Of a stretch of 64,000 nt of DNA, positions 41,906 through 51,700 are shown piece after piece (positions within the stretch are counted from its first letter, which is position 1; every line of letters starts with the position of its first letter). Made by a program: the position numbers and the translations under genes. Source of the DNA: an uncultured Mycobacteriaceae bacterium (lineage in GTDB: Bacteria; Actinomycetota; Actinomycetes; Mycobacteriales; Mycobacteriaceae); assembly GCA_902826815.1 (NCBI GenBank), contig CADEGF010000016.1:46243-110242 (forward strand), in the 5' to 3' direction. The notes beneath the pieces are model-generated. The model ran no database searches and was not told where the DNA came from. It was given only the letters and a program-made list of their open reading frames with translations.

Positions 41906-42831
41906 CCGAACCGGTGACGACCGAGACCGCGGTGACCGCCAAGTCCGGCATCGACACACATGAATTCGCATCCCGCCGGACCCTCGTGTGGCGCAGGTTC
42001 TTACGCAACAAGCCGGCCGTCGTATCCCTGGTCCTGCTCGTGGTGTTCTTCGTCGGCTGTTATGCGCTGCCCTCGCTGCTGCCTTACAGCTACACGGATC
42101 TGGACTACTACGCGCTGCAGCAGCCGCCAAGCCCCGACCACTGGTTCGGCACCAATGCACTCGGCCAGGATCTGTTGGCGCTGACCCTTCGCGGTATGCA
42201 AAAGTCGATGCTGATCGGTGTCTGCGTGGCCTTCATCTCGACGATCCTGGCCGCGACGGTCGGCGCGATCGCCGGCTACTTCGGCGGCTGGCGCGATCGC
42301 CGGCTGATGTGGCTGGTCGACCTTTTGCTCGTGGTGCCCAGCTTCATCGTGATCGCCATCGTCACACCGCGACTCGGCTCATCCGATCGGGTCTTCTGGT
42401 TGATCCTCTTGTTCTCGGTGTTCGGCTGGATGATCAGTTCGCGCATCGTGCGCGGTATGACGATGAGCCTCCGCGATCGCGAGTTCGTCGTGGCTGCCCG
42501 CTATATGGGCGTGTCCAACTGGCGGATCATCGTCCGCCACATCCTGCCCAACGTCGCATCGTTGCTCATCATCGACACCACGCTCAATGTCGGCACCGCG
42601 ATCATCGGCGAAACCGGGTTGAGCTTCCTCGGTTTCGGCATCCAGCCGCCCGATGTGTCGCTGGGCACGCTTATCGCAGACGGCACCGGTTCGGCCACGA
42701 TATTTCCGTGGGTGTTCCTCTTTCCCGCCGGAGTGCTGGTGCTGATCGTGCTGTGCACCAACCTCATTGGTGACGGTTTACGTGACGCACTCGATCCGAG
42801 TGCGCGGCCACTGCGGGGCAGACGCAAATGA
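41902..42831 (+). CDS. oppC: oligopeptide ABC importer permease OppC
   Basis: 309 residues, six segments with the OppC-type N-terminal extension. Blocks [20 protein letters not shown] (ATPase contact) and the [15 protein letters not shown] motif of the family are clear. Forms the channel with OppB. Rv1282c equivalent by position. Both ends overlap neighbours by four bases. Confidence 0.93.
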   Translation: MTEPVTTETAVTAKSGIDTHEFASRRTLVWRRFLRNKPAVVSLVLLVVFFVGCYALPSLLPYSYTDLDYYALQQPPSPDHWFGTNALGQDLLALTLRGMQKSMLIGVCVAFISTILAATVGAIAGYFGGWRDRRLMWLVDLLLVVPSFIVIAIVTPRLGSSDRVFWLILLFSVFGWMISSRIVRGMTMSLRDREFVVAARYMGVSNWRIIVRHILPNVASLLIIDTTLNVGTAIIGETGLSFLGFGIQPPDVSLGTLIADGTGSATIFPWVFLFPAGVLVLIVLCTNLIGDGLRDALDPSARPLRGRRK

Positions 42832-44666
42832 GTCTCCTCGAGGTGCGTGACCTCAGCGTCGCCTTCACGACAGAGGCCGAACGGGTCGCGGCCGTGCGCG
42901 GGATGAACTATCAGGTGGATGCGGGCGAAGTCGTCGCACTGGTCGGCGAATCCGGAGCAGGCAAGTCGGCCAGCGCGATGGCCGTGGTCGGCCTGCTGCC
43001 GGAGTACGCCGAGGTGACGGGTTCGGTTCGGCTGCACGGTGAGGAACTGATCGGGCTGTCCGACCAACGGATGTCGCGGGTCCGGGGTAAGTCCATCGGG
43101 ACCGTGTTCCAAGATCCGATGTCGGCGCTGACACCCGTCTACACCATCGGCGACCAGATCGCCGAGGCCATCGAGATACACAACAAGGACACCACCGGCA
43201 AGGCGGCGCGCGCCCGCGCAGTCGAACTACTGGAACTCGTCGGCATATCGCAGCCCCACCAGCGTGCCCGTGCCTTCCCGCATGAATTGTCCGGCGGCGA
43301 ACGTCAACGGGTAGTCATCGCCATCGCCATCGCCAACGATCCCGACCTCTTGATCTGCGACGAGCCGACCACCGCCCTCGACGTCACCGTGCAGGCGCAG
43401 ATCCTCGATGTACTGAAGACCGCGCGGGACGTCACGGGCGCAGGCGTCCTGATCATCACCCACGACCTGGGTGTGGTAGCCGAGTTCGCCGATCGCGCGC
43501 TGGTCATGTACGCCGGACGTACCGTCGAGATGGCGTCGGTGGATGCGCTCTACCGCGACCGCCGGATGCCCTACACCGCAGGGCTTCTCGGATCTGTGCC
43601 GCGCCTCGACGCGCCGCAGGGAGCGCGCCTGGTGCCGATTCCCGGTGCTCCCCCGTCGCTGGCGTCGCTGCCCCCTGGGTGCACGTTCGCACCGCGTTGT
43701 CCGCTGGCCATCGACGAATGCCGCACCGCCGAACCGGACCTGATCACTGTCGGCCCCGGCCACGCCGCCGCGTGTATCCGGACCGAGCAGGTCGCCGGCC
43801 GCGGCGCCGCCGACATCTACGGCGTCTCCACCGCACCCAGCAAAGTCGACCAGGCAGAGTCCGACGCCCCGGTCGTCTTACGCGTCGAAAACCTCGCCAA
43901 GACATACAAACTCACCAAGGGCGTGGTGCTGCGCCGCACCATCGGCGAAGTACGCGCGGTCGACGGCGTCAGCTTCGAGCTGCAGCAGGGCCGCACGCTT
44001 GGCATCGTCGGCGAGTCGGGATCGGGAAAGTCGACGACACTGCACCAGATCCTCGACCTGACCGCCCCACAGGCGGGCTCCATCGAGGTACTCGGCGCCG
44101 ACGTCGCTTCGCTGGAATCGAAGGCCCGTCGTGCGCTGCGCGGCGACCTGCAGGTGGTGTTCCAGGACCCGGTCGCCTCGCTGGACCCGCGACTGCCGGT
44201 GTTCGAGGTACTGGCGGAACCGTTGGCCGCCAACGGCTTCGACAAGAAGCGAATCGACGAGCGGGTTTCCGAACTGCTGGAGATCGTGGGGATGCGAAGG
44301 CCCGACGCCAACCGTTATCCGGCTGAGTTCTCCGGCGGCCAGAAGCAGCGCATCGGCATCGCCCGCGCATTGGCGTTGCAACCGAAGATCCTCGCCCTCG
44401 ACGAACCGGTGTCGGCACTCGACGTGTCCATCCAGGCCGGGATCATCAACCTGCTGCTCGATCTGCAGGACCGGTTCGGGCTCGCCTACCTGTTCGTCTC
44501 CCACGACCTGTCGGTGGTGAAACACCTCGCCCACCGGGTTGCGGTGATGTTCAAGGGCAAGATCGTCGAGCAAGGCGACGGTGACCAGGTGTTCACCAAC
44601 CCGAGCCACGAATACACCCGCAAATTGCTTGCCGCAGTCCCTCAACCGGAGCCTGACCGCGGCTAG
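42828..44666 (+). CDS. oppD: dual-domain oligopeptide ABC ATPase OppD
   Basis: 612 residues: two fused ATPase domains that stand in for OppD and OppF. Walker [13 protein letters not shown] in the first half and [12 protein letters not shown] in the second. Signatures [12 protein letters not shown] and [12 protein letters not shown]; Walker [13 protein letters not shown] and [12 protein letters not shown]. Between them is the family C-terminal Cys-rich loop ([13 protein letters not shown]). Rv1281c equivalent by position. The stop TAG at 44664 overlaps the putative oppA -10. Confidence 0.93.
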   Translation: MSLLEVRDLSVAFTTEAERVAAVRGMNYQVDAGEVVALVGESGAGKSASAMAVVGLLPEYAEVTGSVRLHGEELIGLSDQRMSRVRGKSIGTVFQDPMSALTPVYTIGDQIAEAIEIHNKDTTGKAARARAVELLELVGISQPHQRARAFPHELSGGERQRVVIAIAIANDPDLLICDEPTTALDVTVQAQILDVLKTARDVTGAGVLIITHDLGVVAEFADRALVMYAGRTVEMASVDALYRDRRMPYTAGLLGSVPRLDAPQGARLVPIPGAPPSLASLPPGCTFAPRCPLAIDECRTAEPDLITVGPGHAAACIRTEQVAGRGAADIYGVSTAPSKVDQAESDAPVVLRVENLAKTYKLTKGVVLRRTIGEVRAVDGVSFELQQGRTLGIVGESGSGKSTTLHQILDLTAPQAGSIEVLGADVASLESKARRALRGDLQVVFQDPVASLDPRLPVFEVLAEPLAANGFDKKRIDERVSELLEIVGMRRPDANRYPAEFSGGQKQRIGIARALALQPKILALDEPVSALDVSIQAGIINLLLDLQDRFGLAYLFVSHDLSVVKHLAHRVAVMFKGKIVEQGDGDQVFTNPSHEYTRKLLAAVPQPEPDRG

Positions 44667-44669
44667 AGT
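44664..44669 (+). promoter_or_regulatory. leaderless -10 for oppA
   Basis: TAGAGT overlaps the oppD stop and is followed by exactly seven bases and the oppA ATG 44677, the spacing of mycobacterial leaderless starts. This would let oppA be made separately from oppBCD. Confidence 0.35.
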
Positions 44670-44676
44670 CGGTCGG

Positions 44677-46344
44677 ATGATGCTCCGACGCTTAGCTGCG
44701 GCCATGATGGTCGCCGGCCTCACCATCACAGGCTGCTCGGGCGGCGACAAGGAAGCGCCGCCTGCCGGCGGGAACGCGGAGGTCGGCAAGACCAGCGACA
44801 TCAACCCGCAGGACCCGGCGACGTTGCGCACGGGCGGCAATCTGCGGTTGGCGTTGACCGGGTACCCGTCGAACTTCAACTCGTTGCACATCGACGGCAA
44901 CGAAGCCGATGCCGGGGCCATGCTGCGGACGACACTTCCTCGCGCGTTTCGGGTCGGCTCGGACGGGTCGACGACGGTGAACACCGACTACTTCACCGAT
45001 ATCCAGTTGACCAGCGAGAGCCCCCAGGTCGTCACCTACACCATCAACCCGAAGGCGGTCTGGAGCGACGGCACGCCGATCACCTGGGAAGACATCGCTT
45101 CTCAGATCAACGCCACCAGCGGGAAGAACAAGGACTTCCGCATCGCAAGCCCGAACGGCGCCGACCGCGTCGAGAAGGTGACGCGGGGCGTCGACGACCG
45201 CCAGGCCGTCATCACCTTCGCCCAGCCGTTCTCGGACTGGCGTGGGATGTTCTCAGGCAACACCATGCTGCTGCCGAAGAGCTCGACGTCGGACCCTGAG
45301 GTGTTCAACAAAGGACAACTCGACCGTCCCGGGCCATCCGCGGGACCTTTCATCATCACCGACCTGGACCGCACCGCACAGCGAATCACGTTGACGCGCA
45401 ACCCGAAATGGTGGGGCACCCGGCCACTGCTGGACAGCATCACCTATCTGGTACTCGACCAGAAGGCATTCATCCCGGCGCTGCAGAACAACACCATCGA
45501 CGCCACCGGCGTCGTGTCGCTGTCCGAGTTGACCACCGCGCGCAACACCAAGGGCATTTCGATCCGGCGTGCACCCGGCGCCAGCTGGTACCACTTCACG
45601 TTCAACGGGGCACCCGGGTCGATCCTCGCCGACAAGGACCTGCGGCTGGCGATCGCGAAGGGCATCGACAGGCAGGCGATCGTCAACGTCAGCCAGCGCG
45701 GCCTTGTCGACAAACCGGTCCCGTTGAACAACCACATCTTCGTAGCGGGCCAGGAGGGCTACCAGGACAACAGTGCCGCGGTCGCTTTCGACCCGGAGAA
45801 GGCCAAACAGGAACTCGACGCGCTGGGCTGGCGGCTCAACGGCCAGTTCCGGGAGAAGGACGGCCGCCAGTTGGTGATCCGCGACGTGCTCTTCGATGCG
45901 GATTCGACGAAGCAGATCGCCCAGATCGCGCAGAACAGCCTCGCCCAGATAGGTGTGAAGCTCGAGATCGACACCAAGGGCGGTACCGGCTTCTTCTCCG
46001 ACTACATCATTCCCGGCGACTTCGACATGGCGCAGTTCAGCTGGGTCGGCGACGCGTTCTCGCTGTGCTGTCTCAATCAGATCTATACCACCAACGCGGA
46101 GAGCAACTTCGGCAAGATCAGCAGCCCGGAGATCGACGCGAAGGCCGAGGAGACGTTCGACGAGCTCGACCCGGCCAAGGCGCGCGAGCTGGCCAACGAA
46201 TTCGACAAGATGGTCTTCGACATCGGCTTCAGCCTCCCGCTGTTCCAGTCGGCGGGCAACCTCGCGGTACGAAGCAACTTGGCGAACTTCGGTCCGGCGG
46301 GCATCGGAGACCTCGACTACACCAAGGTCGGCTTCATGAAGTAG
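44677..46344 (+). CDS. oppA: oligopeptide-binding lipoprotein OppA
   Basis: 555-residue family 5 solute-binding protein. Signal peptide with lipobox ITGC; family blocks TYTINPKAVWSDGTPITWED and KDLRLAIAKGIDRQAIVN. Receptor for the OppBCD importer. Rv1280c equivalent by position. ATG 44677 is chosen: upstream codons overlap oppD in another frame. Last gene of the opp operon. Confidence 0.92.
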   Translation: MMLRRLAAAMMVAGLTITGCSGGDKEAPPAGGNAEVGKTSDINPQDPATLRTGGNLRLALTGYPSNFNSLHIDGNEADAGAMLRTTLPRAFRVGSDGSTTVNTDYFTDIQLTSESPQVVTYTINPKAVWSDGTPITWEDIASQINATSGKNKDFRIASPNGADRVEKVTRGVDDRQAVITFAQPFSDWRGMFSGNTMLLPKSSTSDPEVFNKGQLDRPGPSAGPFIITDLDRTAQRITLTRNPKWWGTRPLLDSITYLVLDQKAFIPALQNNTIDATGVVSLSELTTARNTKGISIRRAPGASWYHFTFNGAPGSILADKDLRLAIAKGIDRQAIVNVSQRGLVDKPVPLNNHIFVAGQEGYQDNSAAVAFDPEKAKQELDALGWRLNGQFREKDGRQLVIRDVLFDADSTKQIAQIAQNSLAQIGVKLEIDTKGGTGFFSDYIIPGDFDMAQFSWVGDAFSLCCLNQIYTTNAESNFGKISSPEIDAKAEETFDELDPAKARELANEFDKMVFDIGFSLPLFQSAGNLAVRSNLANFGPAGIGDLDYTKVGFMK

Positions 46345-46361
46345 CCCGTCGCGGGATTACC

Positions 46362-47720
46362 TCAATTCGACTGCGAGCCCAGCGCGCGGGCGCGCTGCAC
46401 CCACGGGTCGGCCAGCATCGCCGTGAAGAAGTTCACGATTTCGGAATGGGGACTGCGGTGCGTATCCAGGCGCCGCACAACAGTCTCGATGCGTTGCAGA
46501 AATCCGCGGAACGCGTCCGCAGCGTCCTCCGCGTAAGCTGCGGCCTCTTCGTTGTCGGTCACGAGGGCTGTGCCGCCCTGCGATTCGTTGCACAGGTAGA
46601 TCGCGTGCTCGTGCACCTCCCGCGCCAGCGTCTGCATCAGGTCGATGTCGACGTGGATGTCTCCGTCGCCGTCATCGGCCATACCGAGTTCCAGCATGTA
46701 GTCGATCTGGTGTAGCGCGTTGAGTGCATTCTCGATATGCGCTGTCTGCGAGCGGAATTCGAGCGGAGGAACCGGCATCGACAAGGTCCGTGTGGCGCGT
46801 GCCTTCGCTGCGCGGACTGCATCGTCGGCCGCGGCGTATGCGCGCGCCACTTGAGCCTCCGCAGCACCGCGCACGGACGCCGCCTCGCCGGCGGCCCACC
46901 CACGAGCCGCCGCGACTTCGGCGTCGGTCTCGGCGCGAACGCGCTCGATCTCACCGCGGAGCTGCTGAGCAGTCTGCTCGGCGGCCTCCGTTGTCGCTGT
47001 TCGCTCCGCGGCCCGCTGCTGGGCGCGGGTGTCCGCTGCGGTCGCCCGCTCACGCGCCGCTGTGACCACGGCCTCGGAATCGGCGCGGACCTGTTCGAGC
47101 TCGTCACGAACCTGTTGCACCGTCCGCTCTGCGGCCTCGGTCGCCGCAGTTCGCTCAGCGGCCCGCTGCTCGGCGCGAGCCTCTGCCGCGGTCGCCCGCT
47201 CACGGGCCGCAGCGATCTCGGTTTCGGCGTCGGCGCGGACCTTTTCAAGCTCGGCGCGTATCTGCTGCAGGCCGCGTTCGTGCGCTTCCGCGGCGGCCGC
47301 ACGCTCGGCCGTTCGTTCCATGTCCTTTTCGGCGACGTGCTGCTGCGCGGTGCGCAGCTGTGCGCGCGCCGCAGAGGCCGTTCGCGATGACTCGTCGGCT
47401 TCGACTCGGGCCGCGGCCGCAGCCGCCTCGGCGTCCAGCTTGTCTTGATGCGCGCTCTGTGCACTGCTTTCGGCGATGCGGCGCAGATGATCGGCCTCCA
47501 CCAGCGCCATGACCGGCGAAAGTCGTTGTCTGGCCGGTCCATTCCGTGCGCGACGGTCGACGAGCTGACGTTCGGTCATCGCCGCCACCGCGACCAGCTC
47601 CGTCGGTGGCTTCTTCCCGCGCCGCTTGGCCGCCTCCACCGCTTCTGCGGCAGCGCGACGGGTCAGCGAGGCCCACTCGTCTGCGCCGAGATCCTCGATG
47701 TGCCCCTGCAGGGACGTCAT
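46362..47720 (-). CDS. coiled-coil protein with a 50-residue repeat
   Basis: 452 residues, function unrecognised. A globular N-terminus (about 1-80) is followed by Ala/Arg/Glu-rich coiled coil (80-310). Three units of 50 residues begin near 136, 186 and 236 (RAAERTAATEAAERTVQQVR and its copies). A helical C-terminal domain ends the protein. No signal or membrane segment. It overlaps the downstream end of the membrane protein gene by ATGA, so the two are co-translated; the pair may form an envelope scaffold. It lies between oppA and Rv1279-type genes, an insertion in the conserved order. Confidence 0.75.
   Translation of the reverse strand: MTSLQGHIEDLGADEWASLTRRAAAEAVEAAKRRGKKPPTELVAVAAMTERQLVDRRARNGPARQRLSPVMALVEADHLRRIAESSAQSAHQDKLDAEAAAAAARVEADESSRTASAARAQLRTAQQHVAEKDMERTAERAAAAEAHERGLQQIRAELEKVRADAETEIAAARERATAAEARAEQRAAERTAATEAAERTVQQVRDELEQVRADSEAVVTAARERATAADTRAQQRAAERTATTEAAEQTAQQLRGEIERVRAETDAEVAAARGWAAGEAASVRGAAEAQVARAYAAADDAVRAAKARATRTLSMPVPPLEFRSQTAHIENALNALHQIDYMLELGMADDGDGDIHVDIDLMQTLAREVHEHAIYLCNESQGGTALVTDNEEAAAYAEDAADAFRGFLQRIETVVRRLDTHRSPHSEIVNFFTAMLADPWVQRARALGSQSN
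46866..47303 (-). repeat. three tandem 150-bp coding repeats
   Basis: In-frame units of 150 bases encoding residues about 140-285 of the coiled-coil protein. The same GCGGCC-CGCTGC/CTCACG-type blocks recur, with moderate divergence. Copy number could vary among strains. Confidence 0.6.
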
Positions 47721-48313
47721 CGTCGGTGTCGCCGTCCGTCGCCCGCCATTTCGGTTGCCGACTCCGGGCTTTCCTCGGGCGCGGGCTTCTCGGGTTTGCC
47801 TTCCGAGGCCTTGGTGGGCGGCTCCTTCGGGGCCGCCTGTGGCTGCGGCTTTCCTTCAGCCGCTGGAGGTGGCGGCGGTGGTGCGCCTCCTGCGAGCTCG
47901 GAAAGCGGGCCGCCCTGCTGCGCCAGTACCAGCGCGAATTGACTCTGATAGGCGGTCACGGCGTCGGCGAGCGTTTCGTCTTTTAGCCGCTCCGCGTCGC
48001 GGAGCAGGCCCCGCAGCGTCGCCATGGCCAGTTCCGGCCCGAGGCCCAGCGTTGCGCCCTCACTGGCCGCCGGTTCCACTCCTGCGGTGTCCACCACCCA
48101 TTTGAGCGTCTGCCAACACTGCTGTGAGGCCAGGCCCTGCTGCTCGGCGTCGCGAACCTCTTGGTGGTGGCGTTCGCGCTGCTCGAGCTCCTGATCAAGT
48201 CGTTTGCCCGCCCGCCGAACCGCGTAGAGCACGGCCCCGAGCACGATGAGCGCGGCGACCACTGCCGCCACGCCGACGAAGCCTGGCGAGACGACGAACT
48301 CACGCAGCGGCAC
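47717..48313 (-). CDS. single-span membrane protein with Pro/Lys-rich tail
   Basis: 198 residues. One N-terminal membrane segment (GFVGVAAVVAALIVLGAVLYA, in part), a helical charged region (RLDQELEQRERHHQEV), then a low-complexity tail rich in Pro, Glu and Lys (PPPPPPAAEGKPQPQ). Not recognised. Its stop overlaps the start of the coiled-coil gene, and both have coiled-coil-like regions. They may interact (inference). Confidence 0.72.
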   Translation of the reverse strand: MPLREFVVSPGFVGVAAVVAALIVLGAVLYAVRRAGKRLDQELEQRERHHQEVRDAEQQGLASQQCWQTLKWVVDTAGVEPAASEGATLGLGPELAMATLRGLLRDAERLKDETLADAVTAYQSQFALVLAQQGGPLSELAGGAPPPPPPAAEGKPQPQAAPKEPPTKASEGKPEKPAPEESPESATEMAGDGRRHRR

Positions 48314-48394
48314 CTTGGCCTCCCATCCCCTGCCGAATACCGGTCATCGGCACCATTCTGCCGCATATGCGACCTCGGCGACTGCACGATCTGG

Positions 48395-49654
48395 TTACGA
48401 AGTAGCCCGTCGCACTGCACGCGGAATCGCAGCGGGCAATGCGGATTCGACGACGGCGGCGGCGCCGAGACCCGCTACCAACAGCCGAATTCCCAAACTT
48501 GCGGGAACTGCGTCAAGTTCGCGCCCCCGCGCGGTGAGCGAAGAGATATCGCCGTCGTAGAGCGCGTCGACGATGTCGAGGGCAGTGCGTTCACGCACGT
48601 CGATCACGCTGTGGCCTGCGGTGGCGAGGTCGACGAGAACGGAATCCGGAATCAGGGACACGATCTCCTCGGCTACCGCTCGCGGCGTGATCAGGTCACG
48701 TCCGCCTGAGATGACGACCGTCGGCCAACCGAATTTCGGCATCTCTGCGGTGAGGTCGTACGGCTCGGCGTCGAAATCCAACGGTTGTGGCGCTAATTCG
48801 CGGAAGGCGACGGCCGGGTCGAGCGGCTTTCCGTCCGGTACCGCGCCATAGTTCAGTTCTCGAAATCCGATGCGCCCGACCAGATCCGGCTCGTGCCGAT
48901 ACGGCGCCTTGCGTTCGAACAAGTAGCGCGATGCCTGGTCGAGCACGCTCCACAGGCCGTTTCTGCCCTGTAGCAGAAGGTCGAGTTGCCGGGTCAGGAC
49001 CGCAGGACCGGCGAAGCCGTACACCGCTGCCGTGAGCTGCTCTGCCGCGGGGGTCAGCACTCCGTCGTCGACAAGTTTTCGCACCTTCGGCGCCAGCTCG
49101 GCGGCATCGGGATCGTCACCGTCCCAGAGCACCCGGCGAGTTTCGTCGCGAACGGCGTCGATGTCGTCGGCGGACAACAACGCCGAATCCAGAACCATGC
49201 CGTGCACCCGATCCGGGTGGCGGACACCAACTCCCGCAGCCACATACGTGCCGTACGACGTGCCGTAGATGACGGCCTTGTCGACGTGGGCGTCGTCGAG
49301 AACCGCAGCGACATCGTTGACGGCCTGATCAATGGTGAGCGCCTCGGGCGGCAGGTCGGCACCCTGATCGTCGTGTCGGGACATACCGACACCTCGGTGG
49401 TCGACCATGATCACATCGAGTCCCCTTGCCGCCGCGTGCCTGCGAAGACCGCGGTACAGCGCGATCGACGCGGCACCCGGCCCGCCGGGGATGAAGACCA
49501 GCGGATTCGTCGACTTCTTGCCGGTACGGACGTAAAAGAGGTCGAATTGCTCATCACTGTCGGGCGTCACCGGCCGCCGCACGGGACGCACGCCTGGCAA
49601 CGCCGCCAGCTTGTCGTGCGCACGCCGGCGTTTGGCGTTCATCGTCATCGCCAA
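48395..49654 (-). CDS. alpha/beta hydrolase (proline iminopeptidase/TAP-like)
   Basis: 419 residues. Oxyanion block FIPGGPGAAS, DHRGVGMSRH, nucleophile elbow YGTSYGTY (GxSxG), acid and His near the C-terminus (GHSVIDV). The large cap between is like the tripeptidyl/proline iminopeptidases. Cytoplasmic: no signal. TTG 49654 is preferred: GGAGG ends 8 bases before it, while ATG 49648 is 14 bases away. The 80-base gap before the next gene is unremarkable. Confidence 0.82.
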   Translation of the reverse strand: MAMTMNAKRRRAHDKLAALPGVRPVRRPVTPDSDEQFDLFYVRTGKKSTNPLVFIPGGPGAASIALYRGLRRHAAARGLDVIMVDHRGVGMSRHDDQGADLPPEALTIDQAVNDVAAVLDDAHVDKAVIYGTSYGTYVAAGVGVRHPDRVHGMVLDSALLSADDIDAVRDETRRVLWDGDDPDAAELAPKVRKLVDDGVLTPAAEQLTAAVYGFAGPAVLTRQLDLLLQGRNGLWSVLDQASRYLFERKAPYRHEPDLVGRIGFRELNYGAVPDGKPLDPAVAFRELAPQPLDFDAEPYDLTAEMPKFGWPTVVISGGRDLITPRAVAEEIVSLIPDSVLVDLATAGHSVIDVRERTALDIVDALYDGDISSLTARGRELDAVPASLGIRLLVAGLGAAAVVESALPAAIPRAVRRATS

Positions 49655-49720
49655 CCATTCTGCCTCCGGCGAGAATCCGGCGGTAATAGAGTCGCTGAAC
49701 AGATCGACGACGGGACGCGA

Positions 49721-50137
49721 GTGAACTTGGAACAGTTCTTCGAACGGGCCACACAGGCGTTCGAGGTCTTGGGCGTCTCCGCGATGGTGCTCGGCACCGG
49801 CTACGCCATCGGCCTGGCCCTTGCGGCGTGGCGGCGAACCGACGGCGCATGGGCGTTCAAGACGCTGCGCAATGCGATCGGCGGCGCGATACTCCTCGGC
49901 CTTGAACTGCTCGTTGCCGCCGACATCGTCAAGACCGTCACGTCCAAACCGTCGCTCGAGGATGCCGCCATCCTGGGATTGATCGTGCTCATCCGCACGG
50001 TGCTCAGTTTCACCATCGAGGTCGAGATCGACGGCGTGGCGCCGTGGCGGAAGGCGCTGATGACCGGTCCAGAAGTCCTGGCGAAGACGACGCGCGGCGC
50101 GCGATCTCAGCCCGCTGACCAGTCGCGGGGTTTCTAG
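49721..50137 (+). CDS. DUF1622 family membrane protein
   Basis: 138 residues with three membrane segments (AFEVLGVSAMVLGTGYAIG, AIGGAILLGLELLVAADIV, and LGLIVLIRTVLSFTIEVEID, partly charged). Uncharacterised family. GTG 49721 is the first plausible start; the frame extends upstream as the complement of the hydrolase gene. The last 4 bases overlap the convergent GMC gene. Confidence 0.82.
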   Translation: MNLEQFFERATQAFEVLGVSAMVLGTGYAIGLALAAWRRTDGAWAFKTLRNAIGGAILLGLELLVAADIVKTVTSKPSLEDAAILGLIVLIRTVLSFTIEVEIDGVAPWRKALMTGPEVLAKTTRGARSQPADQSRGF

Positions 50138-51672
50138 CCGGCGCGGATGAGGTCGGAGGCCTTCTCCCCGATCAGCACACTCGGGGCGTGCGTGTGTCCA
50201 CGGACGATCGCAGGCATCACCGAAGCGTCCGCCACCCGCAGCCCGTCGACGCCGCGCACCCGCAGCTGCGGATCCACCACGCTCGCGTCGTCACTGCCCA
50301 TCCGGCAGGTGCCGACTGGGTGATACAGCGTCTGCGAGCACTCGTTGATCGCCCGTTCGAAGGTTTCGTCGTCGAGGGCCCTCGCCCCGAGCGGCCGCGC
50401 GATCCTACCGAACACCCCGCTCAGAGCGGGTGATTGCGCGATTCGCGCGCTCATCTGCAATCCCGCGATCAACGCGGCCCGGTCCACCCCCGCGTCGTCG
50501 CTGAGGTACCGCGGGTCGATGACGGGCTTGTCCAGCGGGTCGGCCGACCTCAAGGTGATCTGACCGCGGCTGAGTGGCTTCACAAGGATCGCCGCCATCG
50601 TTACCGCATGCCGGTCGTAGGGGTCGCCGATGCCCTCCTCGAAGAACGGGCCTGGCACGAAGATCAACTCGAGGTCCGGCACATCCAATTCCGGTCCGCT
50701 GCGGACGAATCCGTACGCCTCGCCGATGTTCGATGTGAGCATGCCCCGGCGACGGAGCAGGTATTTCAGTAACTCCGACGGCTTCTCGGCGCCGAGCAGT
50801 GAATCGCCCGCCACGTCGAAGCCGAGGAGCGCCGCGAAGTGGTCGGTCATGTTCTGCCCCACCTCCGGCAGATCGGCGACCACGTCGATACCGTGACGGG
50901 CGAGTTGCGCGCGGTCGCCGATACCCGACAACATCAGCAGCTGCGGGCTGTTCACTGCGCCGCCTGCGAGCACCACCTCCCGGCGTGCCCGCACCACGCG
51001 GCGCTGACCGAGCTGTTGGAACTCGACGCCAACCGCACGCCCGCCGTCGAAGACCACCTTGGTGGCAGTGGCCCCGGTCTGCAGTGTCAGATTCGGTCTG
51101 CGCAGGGCGGGCCTGAGGTAGGCGTCCGCGGTGCTCCATCGCGCGCCCTTGCGCTGGGTGACTACCGTCTCGCAGAAGCCTTCCGGTGCATCGCAATTGG
51201 GATTGTCGATGTCATACCCGCATTCCCGCACGGCCTTCAGGAACGCGCCCGTCGAACTCCGCGGGCTGCGCTGCGCCGAGATGACGAGCGGCCCTTCTTC
51301 GATCTTTGCGAAGTACTTCGACACGTGGGCGAAGTCCCAGTCCTCGCCCGCGAGGGCACCCCATTCGTCGTAGTCGGCCGCGAAGCCGCGCACCCACATC
51401 ATCGCGTTCATCGACGAGCAGCCGCCAAGCATTCTGCCGCGCGGCCAGTAGATCTCGCGCCCGCCGAGCTGTTTCTGCGGCTCCGTTCGGTAGTCCCAGT
51501 CGAACTCGGTGCGGAACAGCTGTGAGAACGCAGCGGGAATGTGAACGAATTTGTTGTTGTCCTTCGGGCCCGCCTCGAGTACCACGACCGAAGCGGTCGA
51601 GTCGGCGCTGAGCCGATTGGCCAGCACCGCCCCGGCCGAGCCTGTACCCACGACGATGTAGTCGGCTTCCAC
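50134..51672 (-). CDS. GMC-family FAD oxidoreductase (choline dehydrogenase-like)
   Basis: 512 residues. N-terminal FAD motif VVGTGSAGAVLANRLS, GMC signature GRMLGGCSSMNAM, C-terminal YHPVGTCRMG and VMPAIVRGHTHAPSVLIGEK. Oxidises an alcohol; substrate unknown. Rv1279 equivalent by position next to the SbcCD-like pair. GTG 51672 is seven bases after a TAAACT, so it is likely leaderless. Confidence 0.9.
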   Translation of the reverse strand: MEADYIVVGTGSAGAVLANRLSADSTASVVVLEAGPKDNNKFVHIPAAFSQLFRTEFDWDYRTEPQKQLGGREIYWPRGRMLGGCSSMNAMMWVRGFAADYDEWGALAGEDWDFAHVSKYFAKIEEGPLVISAQRSPRSSTGAFLKAVRECGYDIDNPNCDAPEGFCETVVTQRKGARWSTADAYLRPALRRPNLTLQTGATATKVVFDGGRAVGVEFQQLGQRRVVRARREVVLAGGAVNSPQLLMLSGIGDRAQLARHGIDVVADLPEVGQNMTDHFAALLGFDVAGDSLLGAEKPSELLKYLLRRRGMLTSNIGEAYGFVRSGPELDVPDLELIFVPGPFFEEGIGDPYDRHAVTMAAILVKPLSRGQITLRSADPLDKPVIDPRYLSDDAGVDRAALIAGLQMSARIAQSPALSGVFGRIARPLGARALDDETFERAINECSQTLYHPVGTCRMGSDDASVVDPQLRVRGVDGLRVADASVMPAIVRGHTHAPSVLIGEKASDLIRAG

Positions 51673-51679
51673 CCGCCGG

Positions 51680-51685
51680 AGTTTA
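51680..51685 (-). promoter_or_regulatory. leaderless -10 of the GMC oxidoreductase gene
   Basis: TAAACT on the minus strand, seven bases (CCGGCGG) before GTG 51672; no ribosome site is present at that distance. Confidence 0.35.
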
Positions 51686-51700
51686 GGAGGTGGCGCCGTC

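Noticed and set aside
48395-48420. 14-base match between the oppA end (46340s) and the hydrolase end (48400s)
   Set aside because: Short, no flanking similarity, no symmetry; chance is sufficient.
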